Source: Kingdonia uniflora
Lineage: Eukaryota > Streptophyta > Magnoliopsida > Ranunculales > Circaeasteraceae
Assembly (NCBI GenBank): GCA_014058105.1
Contig: JACGCM010002535.1
Coordinates: 2,232,001-2,296,000, forward strand
Reading direction: 5' to 3'
Length of the DNA stretch: 64,000 nt
Below, in pieces: positions 35,098 through 45,602 of this stretch. The position numbers and the translations under genes are program-made. The notes under the pieces were generated by a model that ran no database searches, had not been told where the DNA came from, and saw only the letters and a program-made list of their open reading frames with translations. The stretch's first letter is position 1. Every line of letters starts with the position of its first letter.

Positions 35098-36110
35098 AAA
35101 TAATAACCCCGATGTTAAGCATAATCCACACATGGCGTTGGAGGTGAAAACGCGTACTAATATGATGCAACCGATATATACAGAGGTATGGCTTATTTTC
35201 TAGACATTTATTCATGATCTATTATAATTCTTTATGAATAATAAATTATGTTCTTGAATGTGTATTAGGTTGTACAACCTCAATTGCCTTATGAATCAAC
35301 GGGTTTGCATAATCAAGGATTTTATTTAGCAAATTCTAGTTATATTAATTGGCATGTTAACCAAATGCATAACATTCAGGTAAAGGAAAGATTATTTTGC
35401 ATGTTGAAAATTTGTTGAATGCAATGCTTAACTTTGATATTATATAATTAGGAGTCAAATGCAATGATAAATCAAGGGACATGGATGAGTCAACCTTTAC
35501 ATGGTGGTAGTTATTCCTATGATTTAAATTCATCATCCTCAAGCCAAGTGAATCCTTATGGAATATTGTTTATTAGAGGAATTATGCATGCTTACATGAC
35601 CTCATAGCCTTCAAACAATTTGCAGGTATTTTAGGCTTCTGACTTAATTATATTATTTTGTTAATTATTATATTTTTAAAATTTTAAACTCTCTATTTGC
35701 AAACATCAAGCCAACTTAACCCCTATAGAATGTTACCCATAAGACCAATTGTGACTAATTATAGGATGTCACTCCCTTCAGACAACTTGCATGGATATCA
35801 AGTTTGCAATCTGATTGTATTTTGTACGTTTATAAATTTAGTCAGTTTCTTATAACTAACTATTCTTGTATAGACATCAAGGCAAGTTAATCCTCATGAA
35901 ATCTCGCCCATCCGACCATTATTGCAGTCACAATTTTTTTAGGTTTGTGATTTATTTGTATTTTTTCAGTTAATAAAGTATCAAATTTCTATTAACAATT
36001 ATCTCTCTCTATAGCTATCTCGTGAAGTACCAATACAAGAACCAAGAGGTCCTGTCCGTATGCTAGATTTTACTAGTGATACAATAAATTATTTCCAGGT
36101 TGGTAGGTGT
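35098..36110 (+). pseudogene. C-terminal exons of the transposase gene, partly tandem-duplicated
   Basis: Short exons between gt and ag sites follow the core. They include VVQPQLPYESTGLHNQGFYL (35267-35379), MINQGTWMSQPLHGGSYSYD (35451 on) and then three related units: SSQVNPYGILFIRG (about 35551), SSQLNPYRMLPIRP (about 35706) and SRQVNPHEISPIRP (about 35881). Each unit is preceded by a cag/ac-type acceptor and ends near SxNL or a stop. A last exon reads LSREVPIQEPRGPVRMLDF (36013-36100). Related Q/P/N-rich tails are seen on plant FAR1-related transposases. Stops in units 1 and 3 show decay. Confidence 0.5.
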
Positions 36111-36336
36111 TTAATAGCTTGTTCTATCTTAATATTGTTAAATATTTCTTACATGTATATTACTTGTTAACAGTGACAACGGTGTTGATGAACGGCGAAA
36201 AGGACTAAACGAAGCTACCATGAAAACGGGAAGATTGCGGAGTGATTCTATATTATTTATATTTTATTTTGATATTTTGATCTAGTTTGACATATTATGA
36301 GGCTAGTGGATCATAAATTTATAAAGCTGTTATGCT

Positions 36337-36715
36337 TTAAACATTTAGTCTCATGATCGTTGCATTATCAATGCAAACCTTTTTATTAATAAGCAGAATG
36401 AGTGATTGTGCAAGATGACATCGAAGAGACGACAAAAATGACCTCCCCGAAGACCTAAGCAACTTTGACAACTTTTTTAGAAACTCAGCTAGTTGGTCAG
36501 GGTAATACAGGATGACATGAGATAAAAACATAGTTATAACCGCAAGGTTTTTTGATACCGTTTGATCACCACTATTACCCCCATTTCCATCCAAACTCAA
36601 TGTTGTTTGTTGTTGGTTAAGTTTGAGAGACGATTCAAAGTATCGATATAAAAGGGCTAGTTCTGATTCATAACCTTCGGGGTCACATTTCATCTTAGAT
36701 TGTAGAGTTAAAAGA
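36337..36715 (-). pseudogene. Captured fragment of SDA1 (N-terminal region)
   Basis: The minus strand reads NLLTLQSKMKCDPEGYESEL, then LALLYRYFESSLKLNQQQTT, later ITMFLSHVILYYPDQLAEFL, LLRSSGRSFLSSLRCHLAQS and LILLINKK. This matches the N-terminal region of the eukaryotic SDA1 homologue, whose plant members share the block LQSKMKCDPEGYE. SDA1 is a nuclear protein needed for 60S ribosome assembly and actin organisation in yeast. Only about 110 residues are present; the homology stops near 36385, probably at a native exon end. It lies inside the MULE on the strand facing in from the right TIR, so it is captured, not a resident gene. Confidence 0.7.
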
Positions 36716-36719
36716 TTTT

Positions 36720-37130
36720 GTTTTTCCGCATTTTGACCATTGTCTTCCAGTTTTTTAAGACGAAGTAGTACGATGTGATGACATTAGGGAAAGGGAACTT
36801 CTTCGACAAATCTTTCTCTAACCACTTTGAGGTGCGCAGTTCATCCTGAACAACTGAAAAGGCGTCGTATGCAGAAGGATCCTACGTGTAAGGTCTTTGT
36901 ATAAGAGCTTAGGATCCTATTCTTATGGCTTTGCTCACCTTGAAAAAATGACTCATTGGCAGATGGCTGCGTGAAAGGTGGAATCCTTTTTCGGTATAGC
37001 ATCTTTTCTCCCACTTGGATCCAAGTGCACCGCCGACCTTCAATGTAAGGGAGCAGGTTTCGTACCCTTTCTGCCATCAACTATTCCCTAGCTTTTTGAA
37101 ACTGTGACTTCTGACTCATTTTTTACTGCT
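36720..37130 (-). pseudogene. Captured coding piece of unknown origin
   Basis: Minus strand. A 79-codon frame (37080-36841) reads ERVRNLLPYIEGRRCTWIQV then GEKMLYRKRIPPFTQPSANE. After a frameshift it continues as AFSVVQDELRTSKWLEKDLS then FPFPNVITSYYFVLKNWKT. The composition looks like real protein, but I do not recognise the family. It runs directly into the SDA1 piece, suggesting a chimera made by capture of two genes. Confidence 0.45.
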
Positions 37131-37601
37131 CTTTAAAGGCTACCTTCCAGCCATAGTTTAGGACTGACAAATGCTAGGGCGACACCGACCGGCGCTGATA
37201 ATGATTCAAGTGTAAAATCTGGAACACCGTGACATGATCGATTCGGCAACATTATTGTTATCTATCTATTTAAGACCTCAGTAGATAATAACACTCCAAA
37301 TGTTGAAGATTGTAAAATGGAGGAAGCCAATTTTGTGGCTCTTCCTCTATTATTATCTGCTCAAAAGTAGAAGGCATGAACATCCAAGATAATTATCATC
37401 TACCTAAAACCACATTCCATAATTTTATACAGCAAAACCACAACTGAATTTGCCATTAAAAAGAACCCAATGACCAGCTATCAAAACTGAATTACTTACA
37501 AAATTTCCCATTTCGAATTACTTTATTTTACTCATTCTTACACATTTCAACAAATAAAAACTAACAAATCAAAATGTTCAAACACAAATGGGAAAACAAA
37601 C

Positions 37602-37911
37602 CTGATAATCTCCAAGTACAATAAGCCGTCGCGGGCTGAATCGTAATCCCCTTTTCTCTCTCTAAATCCACATAATCCATCTTAGTACCAGCCACATCTC
37701 TTCTTCTAACTTCATGAATCTCATGAATCTTCCCAGTATAATACAACACTCTCAGTGAGAGTGGTTTCCCCAAATCAATATGTGTCGATATACCAATGTT
37801 TCGAATCTTCTCCATCGTCGCTTTCACCCACGATTCTGATGCGTCCTTCTTTCGCGCCAAATTGGATGTCGATAAGAAGCGGTTTTGGGTGTTTTTAAAT
37901 ATGAGAAACAT
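37602..37911 (-). pseudogene. Captured exon of mitochondrial elongation factor G
   Basis: The minus strand reads [19 protein letters not shown], then [17 protein letters not shown] and [20 protein letters not shown], the start of the GTPase domain of plant mitochondrial EF-G (translocation step of mitochondrial translation). Residues before it ([16 protein letters not shown]) look like a transit-peptide end. The P-loop pattern HIDSGKTTLTE is changed to [11 protein letters not shown] by loss of three bases in two places, so GTP binding is destroyed. After YCTW two bases are missing and the piece ends at dinucleotide gt (37600-37601) right after a D-Y-Q-coding stretch, the expected native splice donor. 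It therefore came from genomic DNA, not from mRNA. Confidence 0.85.
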
Positions 37912-38127
37912 TAATGGTGATGGTGATGATAGGTTAGTTTTGAGAAGGTGAGTGAATGATGTTTTTGATCAAATTATCTTTGCACTCAAATGTTCTTGCA
38001 AAGAAACACACAAGGATCCGAGGGCAATAAATTATCAGAGGAACTTCTCAACAAAATTTCCATGGGCTTTGACCAACACCTAAATTTCCAAAGTGTGTGA
38101 TATGAACCGGGAGTCTTGTGTTCTTTA

Positions 38128-38412
38128 ATAATGTGGGTGGATTGATGGTGATAGTCTGAGGTAAGTAGAGAGTAGAAAAGAGAAGAAGAGGAGAGAGAAA
38201 AAGAGAAAAAAAAAAAGTTATAACACAAACAAGAGTAATTTGACGTCTTATATTTATTTTTATTTGGTGGGACCCGGAAGGCTACCCCAAAAATTCTCGG
38301 GCAAAGAGAGAGGTAGAGCTAAAAAAAATTATAACTCATAATGCCCACATGTCAACATCCGATTGGAGCAACGGCAAAAGTAGCAAAAAATGAAAACAAC
38401 AAAAATGCACTC
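38128..38412 (-). repeat. Right terminal inverted repeat of the MULE
   Basis: Inverted partner of 31891-32180. Its inner edge at about 38128 leads into the captured EF-G piece, so it could have driven transcription of the captured genes. Confidence 0.85.
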
Positions 38413-38420
38413 CTATTATG

Positions 38421-38565
38421 GGTATTAATTCTTAATATTCTTCCCATAGCTTGAAGCACCAAGAAATTATGTAAACCATCCTTGTTCTTTCAAATAAGCT
38501 TCCCGTGAATATATGCTAAATTAAAATAAAAGAGGATGAAAAATGTTGGTGTTCTTGTAGGTACA
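38421..38565. repeat. Dispersed repeat, copy 2
   Basis: Matches 21071-21155 in the same orientation (gggtattaattcttaatatt, gaagcaccaagaaattatgt). It lies directly outside the right end of the MULE. 38566-39280 after it shows no gene or recognised repeat. Confidence 0.55.
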
Positions 38566-39285
38566 TCTATAACACTTCTTCCTTCATTTTCTTAAAGATG
38601 ACATAACAACAAAGATCTAAAATCAGGAAGGTAGGGGTGTATGATTTTGTTTATTTGGGTTTTGAATAATAAGCTTCCAAAGAATCAAATAACATGATGT
38701 GCTTGAATGCTTAAACCTCAATTCCAATTTTTAACTTAAAGATCCAAGATCTCTATCACCACTAAAACGAATTTGTTCATAGCATATATTTAGGTAAAGG
38801 AACTAATACCATGACTGAATTATCAAACCCTACCACATAAACAGATGAAAATTTTGCCCAAACTCAAAATATCGAATAAACACAACTATATTTAGCTTTG
38901 AATCACTAAGAGGTACTCTGATTTGGGATTTAAAGAAGTTCCCAATTGAGAATTTCAGGAAACCTACCTTGAAATTGAGATGAAAAATTACAAATTGTAA
39001 ATGGTGATATTATTTCATGAGAGAGAAAATACAAGAGTGAGAAGAAAACAAAAAGAATGAGAAGAGATAAAAACAAGGGTAAAGTTGGGTTTACCAATTT
39101 TCATTCAAGTTACGTAACAAGCCCGTTAAGTTAAGTAGAATAGATTTCAAAAAAACTAGATTTTCCAACTTATCTCAAGTGATAAAAAGTAGGGTGCCAT
39201 TACTAATAAGGACCTTTTTTAGATAGAAAAACAAAACGAAGCTTATTGTGAAATTTGACTAAATATTGGCCAAATAAGTAAATTA

Positions 39286-41268
39286 AGTTAAGGGAGAGGA
39301 TTTAGAGACACTCAAGTCTCACTCAATAAGAATCACTCATCAGTTATGATGAATGGTTAAAATAATAGAGAAGCTGGCAAATATATTTGAAATAATATTA
39401 GGTGGAAATGAGTTGTCCAACTTTTGTTGGAAAGACATCCCATCTCTCTTTACGTGCTTGTCTCTAATCTATAGACTCATTTGAAATAAAGCTTCTCTCT
39501 CCCACTCACTCTCATAAATCAAAGCTCATCTCTTTCTTTCCTCTCTCTCTTTCTCATATAGAATTGCTTAGATCTGACACTTGTTCTTTGTTCCTCTCTT
39601 AGTGAAGAACAATAAATTGGTCAAGAAATCAAAGTCTATTTGTCTTAATTTAGAGAAAATCAGTTAAGAATAATTGGTTTTCAAGTGTCTCTCTCTAAAA
39701 ATAATGTATTTCTAATCGATTGTGTTACTGCAAGATCGAAGAGTAACTACTGCGAATTTTGTTATTTTTCCTCGTCAAAATTTACAGCAAAGGTACAAAG
39801 GTTAACACCGCTAAAGCAAAAATCGTATTGGGAATCATCAATCAAATTGACATTTTGTGGTATTTGAGTTTGTCAATTATAGCGGTGATAAAGAATTTCT
39901 TATACACTATTATCGAGTTGAACTGGCAAAGAGGAGTCCTTCAAGATCAAAAGTATTGTTTGGAGTTTTCATTTTAGGTTTTACTGTCTATGTAAAATAA
40001 TATTGGAACCCATTCTATGAATTATGTTTTTTTATGTTGATGTTGAAGAATCCAACAGACTGAGTTTTTTTTCCTTGTATGTCGTCGCCGGTAAATATCA
40101 TATTGTCGACTGAAATTGTAAGTGGCAATATCTTGTCAATTTATTATAATTACGATAACACTAAAGTTAGATCATGGATGGATTGTCGATAAATCCAGAT
40201 TAGATTGTCGATTGATGGATTGTTGATAAATCCAAATTGTTGATGTGCATCTTCTTCGACAATATTAAGTAGTATACAATAATTATTGTCGACAATAATA
40301 GGGAGCCCACATCTTTCCATCTACTTCTAGCATGATGTTGGCCTATTTAATGAATTTTATGTTAAGAGTTTTCACACAATGTAACAGTTGCATCATGTGA
40401 TGGTCATGACACATAACATGTGTAATCAATATAGGGGCCCATCAATAGTATAAAAATTCTTTTTTCCATGTCCATGTGATCATAAGTAGAGATTCATTAT
40501 TGTTTATTGCTACAAGCACACCTAACACAAACAATTGTGCTATTGTCGAGTATAATATTGTCGAATGGTACATTTGTTGACAATTTTGTTGCTCAAATTG
40601 TCGACCACTAGATGATTCAAAAAATTTAATGTAATATATTTTCGATTAATCGATAATCCACGGTATCCATATAAATGTTCATCCAAACCAAGTGTTTATT
40701 AACAACAAATCACAAATAAGTGAAATAATGGAGAAATGCAAAAATAGGTAAATGTGGAAGGAAAAATTCTTAGGATCTCAAAATTTAAACTCTACAAAAC
40801 TATAACACCAATGTGGGATCTTAAACAAATTTGGAGAGAGAAAAAGAGAGACAGATAGAGGGAAATCAAACCCCAAACGACAAAGATGATTCGCAAAACC
40901 CTAAATTATGAGAGAGACAGACAGACAGACATATAGATCTCACATCAAAACTCTAAAAATGTTATTAATTTCTTGAGAGAAAGATATTTAAGCTCGTTCT
41001 TGAGTGAGAGGAGAGAGTCAGATCTAGAAAAATTAAAGTTGGTTGTGAAGAGAGAGAGAGTCAGATCTGGTTTAAAAATATTTTTAGTGAGAAGAAAGAG
41101 AGAGAGACATATATGACACATCATTTTGACCTAATATTCTTGTTTCTCAATTTGCCAATTCCTCTATTATAAGAGCCACTCATCTAATAGAGATGAGTAG
41201 TTCATTTTGAGTGAGACTTGAGTGTCAAATATTTTTAGTATCTCTAAATCCTTTCCCTTAGCTTAAAT
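39286..41268. mobile_element. Long-TIR element of unclear class (about 2 kb)
   Basis: Outer ends aagggagaggatttagagac (39290) and, inverted, tctctaaatcctttccctta (41241) match, then gtgagacttgagtgt pairs with acactcaagtctcac. Similarity continues inward for roughly 300 bases (aatagaggaattggcaaa against aatagagaagctggcaaa). The centre (40080-40660) is rich in attgtcga/gtcgac strings. Frames at 39685-39977 are short and have no recognisable domain. Long TIRs suggest a MULE-like or fold-back element; no target duplication is clear. Confidence 0.55.
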
Positions 41269-41650
41269 AAGCTAAAAATAAACAACCTCTTCCACTCTTC
41301 TCTCTCTTTGTCACTCCCTCTTTCTTTTCCAGAAATTTAATATTTTGAATCTATCATGTCACCACCATCTACTACTTGTCAAACCCGAAACCCTAATCTC
41401 TCATCGACTCTCCTCTAATTTTAAGACCAAATTTTGAGTTTTATAGTAGTTCAATCTTTGGGGTTTGTGACTCACTCTCTATCTCTCTGTTTGAGTGTTT
41501 GTAACATGAAAATAACTAGAATCACGATTTGAACAATGATTCTAATTAGTTTTGTGGAATCAAAGATACAAATGGGATCCAAGGATTTACGTTGTGATCT
41601 CCGGGATTAGGAATTGGTTTCACTCCGATTGATTCATGATGAAGTTGAAG

Positions 41651-41784
41651 AAATACCCAAAAAAGACGTGATTATATAGTCTCTTAAGCACTTTGATAAA
41701 GTCATCAAATACCCAAAAAATGATATTAGAAAATACATTGATGGATGTCTTTCTATTGCAAGCAAAAATGAAATACCCAAAAAA
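41651..41784. repeat. Three spaced copies of aaatacccaaaaaa
   Basis: Copies at 41651, 41707 and 41771 (spacing 56 and 64). Not tandem in the strict sense; the rest between copies is not clearly shared. 41269-41913 is otherwise without a gene. Confidence 0.5.
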
Positions 41785-41913
41785 TAATATTTGCAATTAG
41801 GTTCAGTCTGATTGTAAATGCCATAATTTCTATTGGGTTTAGTCAAATTTGTAATTAAGTTTTGTTTGCATTAAGATGGTGGTGGTATTGAGATGTGATA
41901 TGGTGTCTCTGAT

Positions 41914-42635
41914 TATAATAGCCTAATTCTGGGATTCAGACTGAGCTTTTACACCAGATTTAATCAAAATATAAATAATAACTAACACAAAAGTTTAGCG
42001 TGGAAAACCTTTGAATAGGTTAAAAATCACGACCTCTCTTGAGGATTTTAGAAAGAGAGAGATGTTATTGAAAATGCTAGCTATTACTAAGAGTTCTATA
42101 GGGACTTTCTTGATATCAAAAGTTTATCCCCTTATCTGTAGTTCTATGGACCTATTTATAGGTCTTATGATATGACCGTTTGACCACCATTAAGTCCCTT
42201 AATGATGGACATTACAAAGTATAAGTAAGATATTCTTTGACCAGGTTGCGTAATTTTTTGATTTCTGCTGTTATGCAACGGCTCTATTGATGACTGTATA
42301 CTTTGTGCAGATCGAACTGTCAGTGTAGATTTCGAAAGCGATGTTTTGGACTGAGAAAAGTTTGGCCATGTCTTCAGTAGTACTTCTTGTATGCTGATGA
42401 GATCGTGGATGGCGCTTGAGTTTGAGATACGAAATAAACTATTACAAGACAGCTCTCAACCAATAGCACAAAAATTACTCTGGATGAGTGGTATTGGTTG
42501 AGACATTCGTGATGTTAATATTTCTTGATTTTGTTGCTTTCCTTCTGATTGTGTCACTTGATCTATTGGTGAGACCGAAAGCTCATTTTGCTCGAAGATG
42601 AAGCTTGAGTTCGAGATGCGGAATAAACTACTACA
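41914..42635 (-). repeat. 3' LTR of Tat copy 2
   Basis: 722 bases opening tataatagcc (TG changed to TA) and closing actactaca. Matches 56844-57580 along its length. Confidence 0.85.
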
Positions 42636-42652
42636 ACTGCCCCCTCTCAGCC
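42636..42652 (-). other. Polypurine tract of Tat copy 2
   Basis: The minus strand reads gctgagagggggcag directly before the 3' LTR; compare the tract at 4844. Confidence 0.65.
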
Positions 42653-43023
42653 AACAGTACAAGAAGTATGTGTGGGTGAGTTGTGTTAGTTGAGAAACAT
42701 CATTCAATATTGTAGTTAATATCTAATAACCTTTTCCAATATGTATTCAAAAGTATCTATTTGTGGCTGTTCGGTTTCCTAGAACCAATAGGTCTAGTAA
42801 AATGTTACTGCATAGGGAATCTGTCTGTCATTTGGAATAATGAGAGGCTACTTTGAATGATGATTTTAGTATAAAAAGTACTCTAACACGAGTGGAAGGA
42901 GCCAAGTCTTTGTCTCTGAGCTCTATTTTCTCTTATTGCTTTTTTAATTTCTGAATTTGGTTCACGGTAGGAAAGATGGTAACGAAAAGGATTTAGGCCT
43001 GAGAGTCTAGGATTCAGTGGAAG

Positions 43024-44578
43024 ATGGAGGAACTACGCATCAAGTATTTTGGATACCAACAGCTGCATCTACTCACTCCAATTCCGGTGTCTCCCACTTA
43101 TCATCATATGTCATATGAAGAAGTGATGGAGGCAGGGGATGACCATTTTCAAATATTACATTTCCATTATCTGTTTACATCTAAGGCAGAGTGCCGTAAC
43201 GGTCTTCGGTTGCTGGTGGAGGAGACTGTTACAGCTGAAGATGAAGCGACAGGCGTTCGACCGAGGGAGTCTCGTCGGTATCCTTCTAATGAGTGGGTCT
43301 TGTTAAAGAAATGAGGCATTCTGTCTGTTTCTAGCATACGAGGAGGTAAGGAGGATACAGAGGATCATTTTCTTCCATGGACCATAGATTTTGGCCATGA
43401 AGAAGATCTTTCATCTGTGAATTTCCATTTCAAAATGTTTTTGGAACTTTACAGCAGGGGACCCGGGTTTGAAAGTTACATCCGTGTTGGCTGCTGAGAG
43501 ATAGTTCGGTTTGCCTTCTGATGTAGCTGTGAAAGTAATCTATATAGGATTTTTATGTAAATAGTAAATTGGAGGGGGTTGATTAGAACATTGTGTAATC
43601 TGTAAAGTATTCTATAATAGATAATTTCGAACTAAATTATATTTTTGTTCCCTGAACATTATCTTTTGGCCCGAGCTTGCTTATATAATTTTTTATTTGT
43701 ATAATAGGCGGCTGTAACATAGGTGTTTATGTATCATGGGTACGACAGTAAATGGTTGTGAGGGCCGAGGTTTTAAAATTTAAAGGAGTTCGAGGATGTG
43801 ATGATAGGGAAGGTAAGTACAATGATTTGGTGGGAATAACGATATATTGTTTTCTGGTATCTGGTTATTTAAGCTGGATATTGGTGATATACGAACTATG
43901 AGGAAGGGTGTATATGTATCTGTAGGTGCAACTGCTAGATTGGCTTTATCTTGTATGTTATCATTTGGATATTTGCTCGTATAAATTCTCTGGGGATACT
44001 CTATGATATAGAAACAATGATCTGTCGAGATATTTCTAGAATTGATGCAGATCTTCTGTCATTCCAAGAAGTGTGCTCGAATAATATATCTTTCAGCCAA
44101 ATTAGTGGGGTAATATTTTTAAAGATCTTCTTGGTGGCTATAAAATCATGAATCTTGGTTGTTTATTATTTTTAACTTCTGTGGTAAGAATTATGCTCTA
44201 TAGGTAGGGTGAATGACCATGGTGAGGAATCGTGCTCAGCGTATGCATCATGCAGCGGATGGTCGGTTCTAGATCAAGGTTGCAGAACTTCGGGAATGGT
44301 ATTGTCGTCGATTGTCGCATGATACTGTACTCCCTGAATGGCCACTGAATCTGACCAGACTAGACGATGAAAGTAAGCGTGTAGAGTATGGCCGCTTCTT
44401 TTGGTATGACATTTTTCGAAGGTCGTTACTGAGTGCTACGGTGCGGGAGTTGACTGCTCGTCAGCTCGCATGTGACAAGATTGTTGAAGAGGATGCATGG
44501 GCAGTGAATGGAGAGATAATTTTGTATGGGGAGGCGCACCATCGAGGCTATATTAGATGTAACTGGGGGGATTGGTAA
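43024..44578 (+). pseudogene. First exons of the antisense gene of Tat copy 2
   Basis: Frame 43024-43314 (MEELRIKYFGYQQLHLLTPI, then YEEVMEAGDDHFQILHFHYL) begins about 390 bases from the 3' LTR. After a probable intron, 44220-44578 reads MHHAADGRF, KVAELREWY and RLSHDTVLPEWPLNLTRLDD, ending NWGDW. The second part corresponds to the frame at 4567-4265 of element A. The direction is opposite to pol. No known domain. The conserved position in two elements argues that it was a real gene. 43320-43500 is also open for short stretches (DHFLPWTIDFGHEED). Confidence 0.5.
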
Positions 44579-45602
44579 GCTCGAAGCGTGGGAGCGTGAA
44601 ATATGTAATTCGTGTTTAGGTATTCTATGGTCGAATAAATGTAAGAGGGATTTAGAGAGAATAAAGTAATGTAATGTTTTAATCTGATTGAATAAAGTAT
44701 TCTATTATATTTTGTGCATAGGGATATTGTGGAGGACAGTTGTGAGATTTTAACAACTGTGTAGATATCTTCAAATTTTGAAAATTGAGCTATTTTAGGA
44801 ACGTTGTACGATCTTTGTAGAGTATAAAAGTAAAGAAATTGGCCATTTTTGTACTGTGTTGAGGAAAAGGTGTAGAACTGTTAATGGCAGACAATAGAGA
44901 CATACGTGATGATGGTAGATGTTATCACAGAAGTCATGATGGTGTTTTGAAATGAAAAGACGTGCCTGCAGCAACAGTGAGGATGGCTGACGCATGTCAG
45001 AAAGAGCCGCCGTTTCATAAACCGAGGGAGAGTATAAAGCCTCGACTTTCTCTCCCCCATAAATTATCTGCAATTTTAGAAATAGAAAAAAGTAGTCTAA
45101 ATCTTATTGTCGAGGAGAGGGGACGTTTGAGTGCTGAGTATGATTAGAGAAGGAGATCTTCATCAAGTGATAGGAAATTATCGGAGAAACGGCGGGAGCG
45201 CTCATTTTTGAAAAAACGTCCAAACAAAGCTGAGGATTGTTGTTTGGCGAGTACAGGTTGGTGATGTAAGCTTTGTCTATTTGATTTGTAAGTAATCTAT
45301 TTTATGAAGTAATCTGTATGATTTAGTAATCTATATGATTATTTTGCATATATTAGGTTTTGGAGATTTCAAAAATATAGATGAGAGAGGCCTGTAGTGT
45401 AAGTGTTATGGTATATGTATTTTACCAATAGAGAGAGAAAATATGTGTTTTTGAGAAGAAGAGGGAAATTTGAAATGAATCGATATTTTTTTCTGGTTTG
45501 GGAATTGAGAAAATAAACATGTTGACTGGGTAGAGGGGTTGCTGTTACTGTTTGTGATATAGAGATAATGATAAAATATTTTTTTGTATAAGTAGGTTCA
45601 GT

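Larger units (their letters stand above)
31891..38412. mobile_element. MULE with long TIRs, own transposase and captured host gene pieces
   Basis: 6.5-kb element bounded by inverted repeats of about 285 bases that start gagtgcatttttgttgtttt at both ends. On + it carries a FAR1-type transposase pseudogene and its 3' exons (32582-36110). On -, reading inward from the right TIR, it carries pieces of mitochondrial elongation factor G (37602-37911), an unidentified coding piece (36720-37130) and SDA1 (36337-36715). This is the layout of a Pack-MULE, but with transposase still present. The 9 bases outside the ends (tgggttaac and ctattatgg) do not match, so no target duplication is visible; the flanks may have been rearranged. 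Confidence 0.8.

Noticed and set aside
37986..38228. 80-codon minus-strand frame inside the right TIR
   Set aside because: It is TIR sequence with CT-rich composition; probably transcript leader, not coding.
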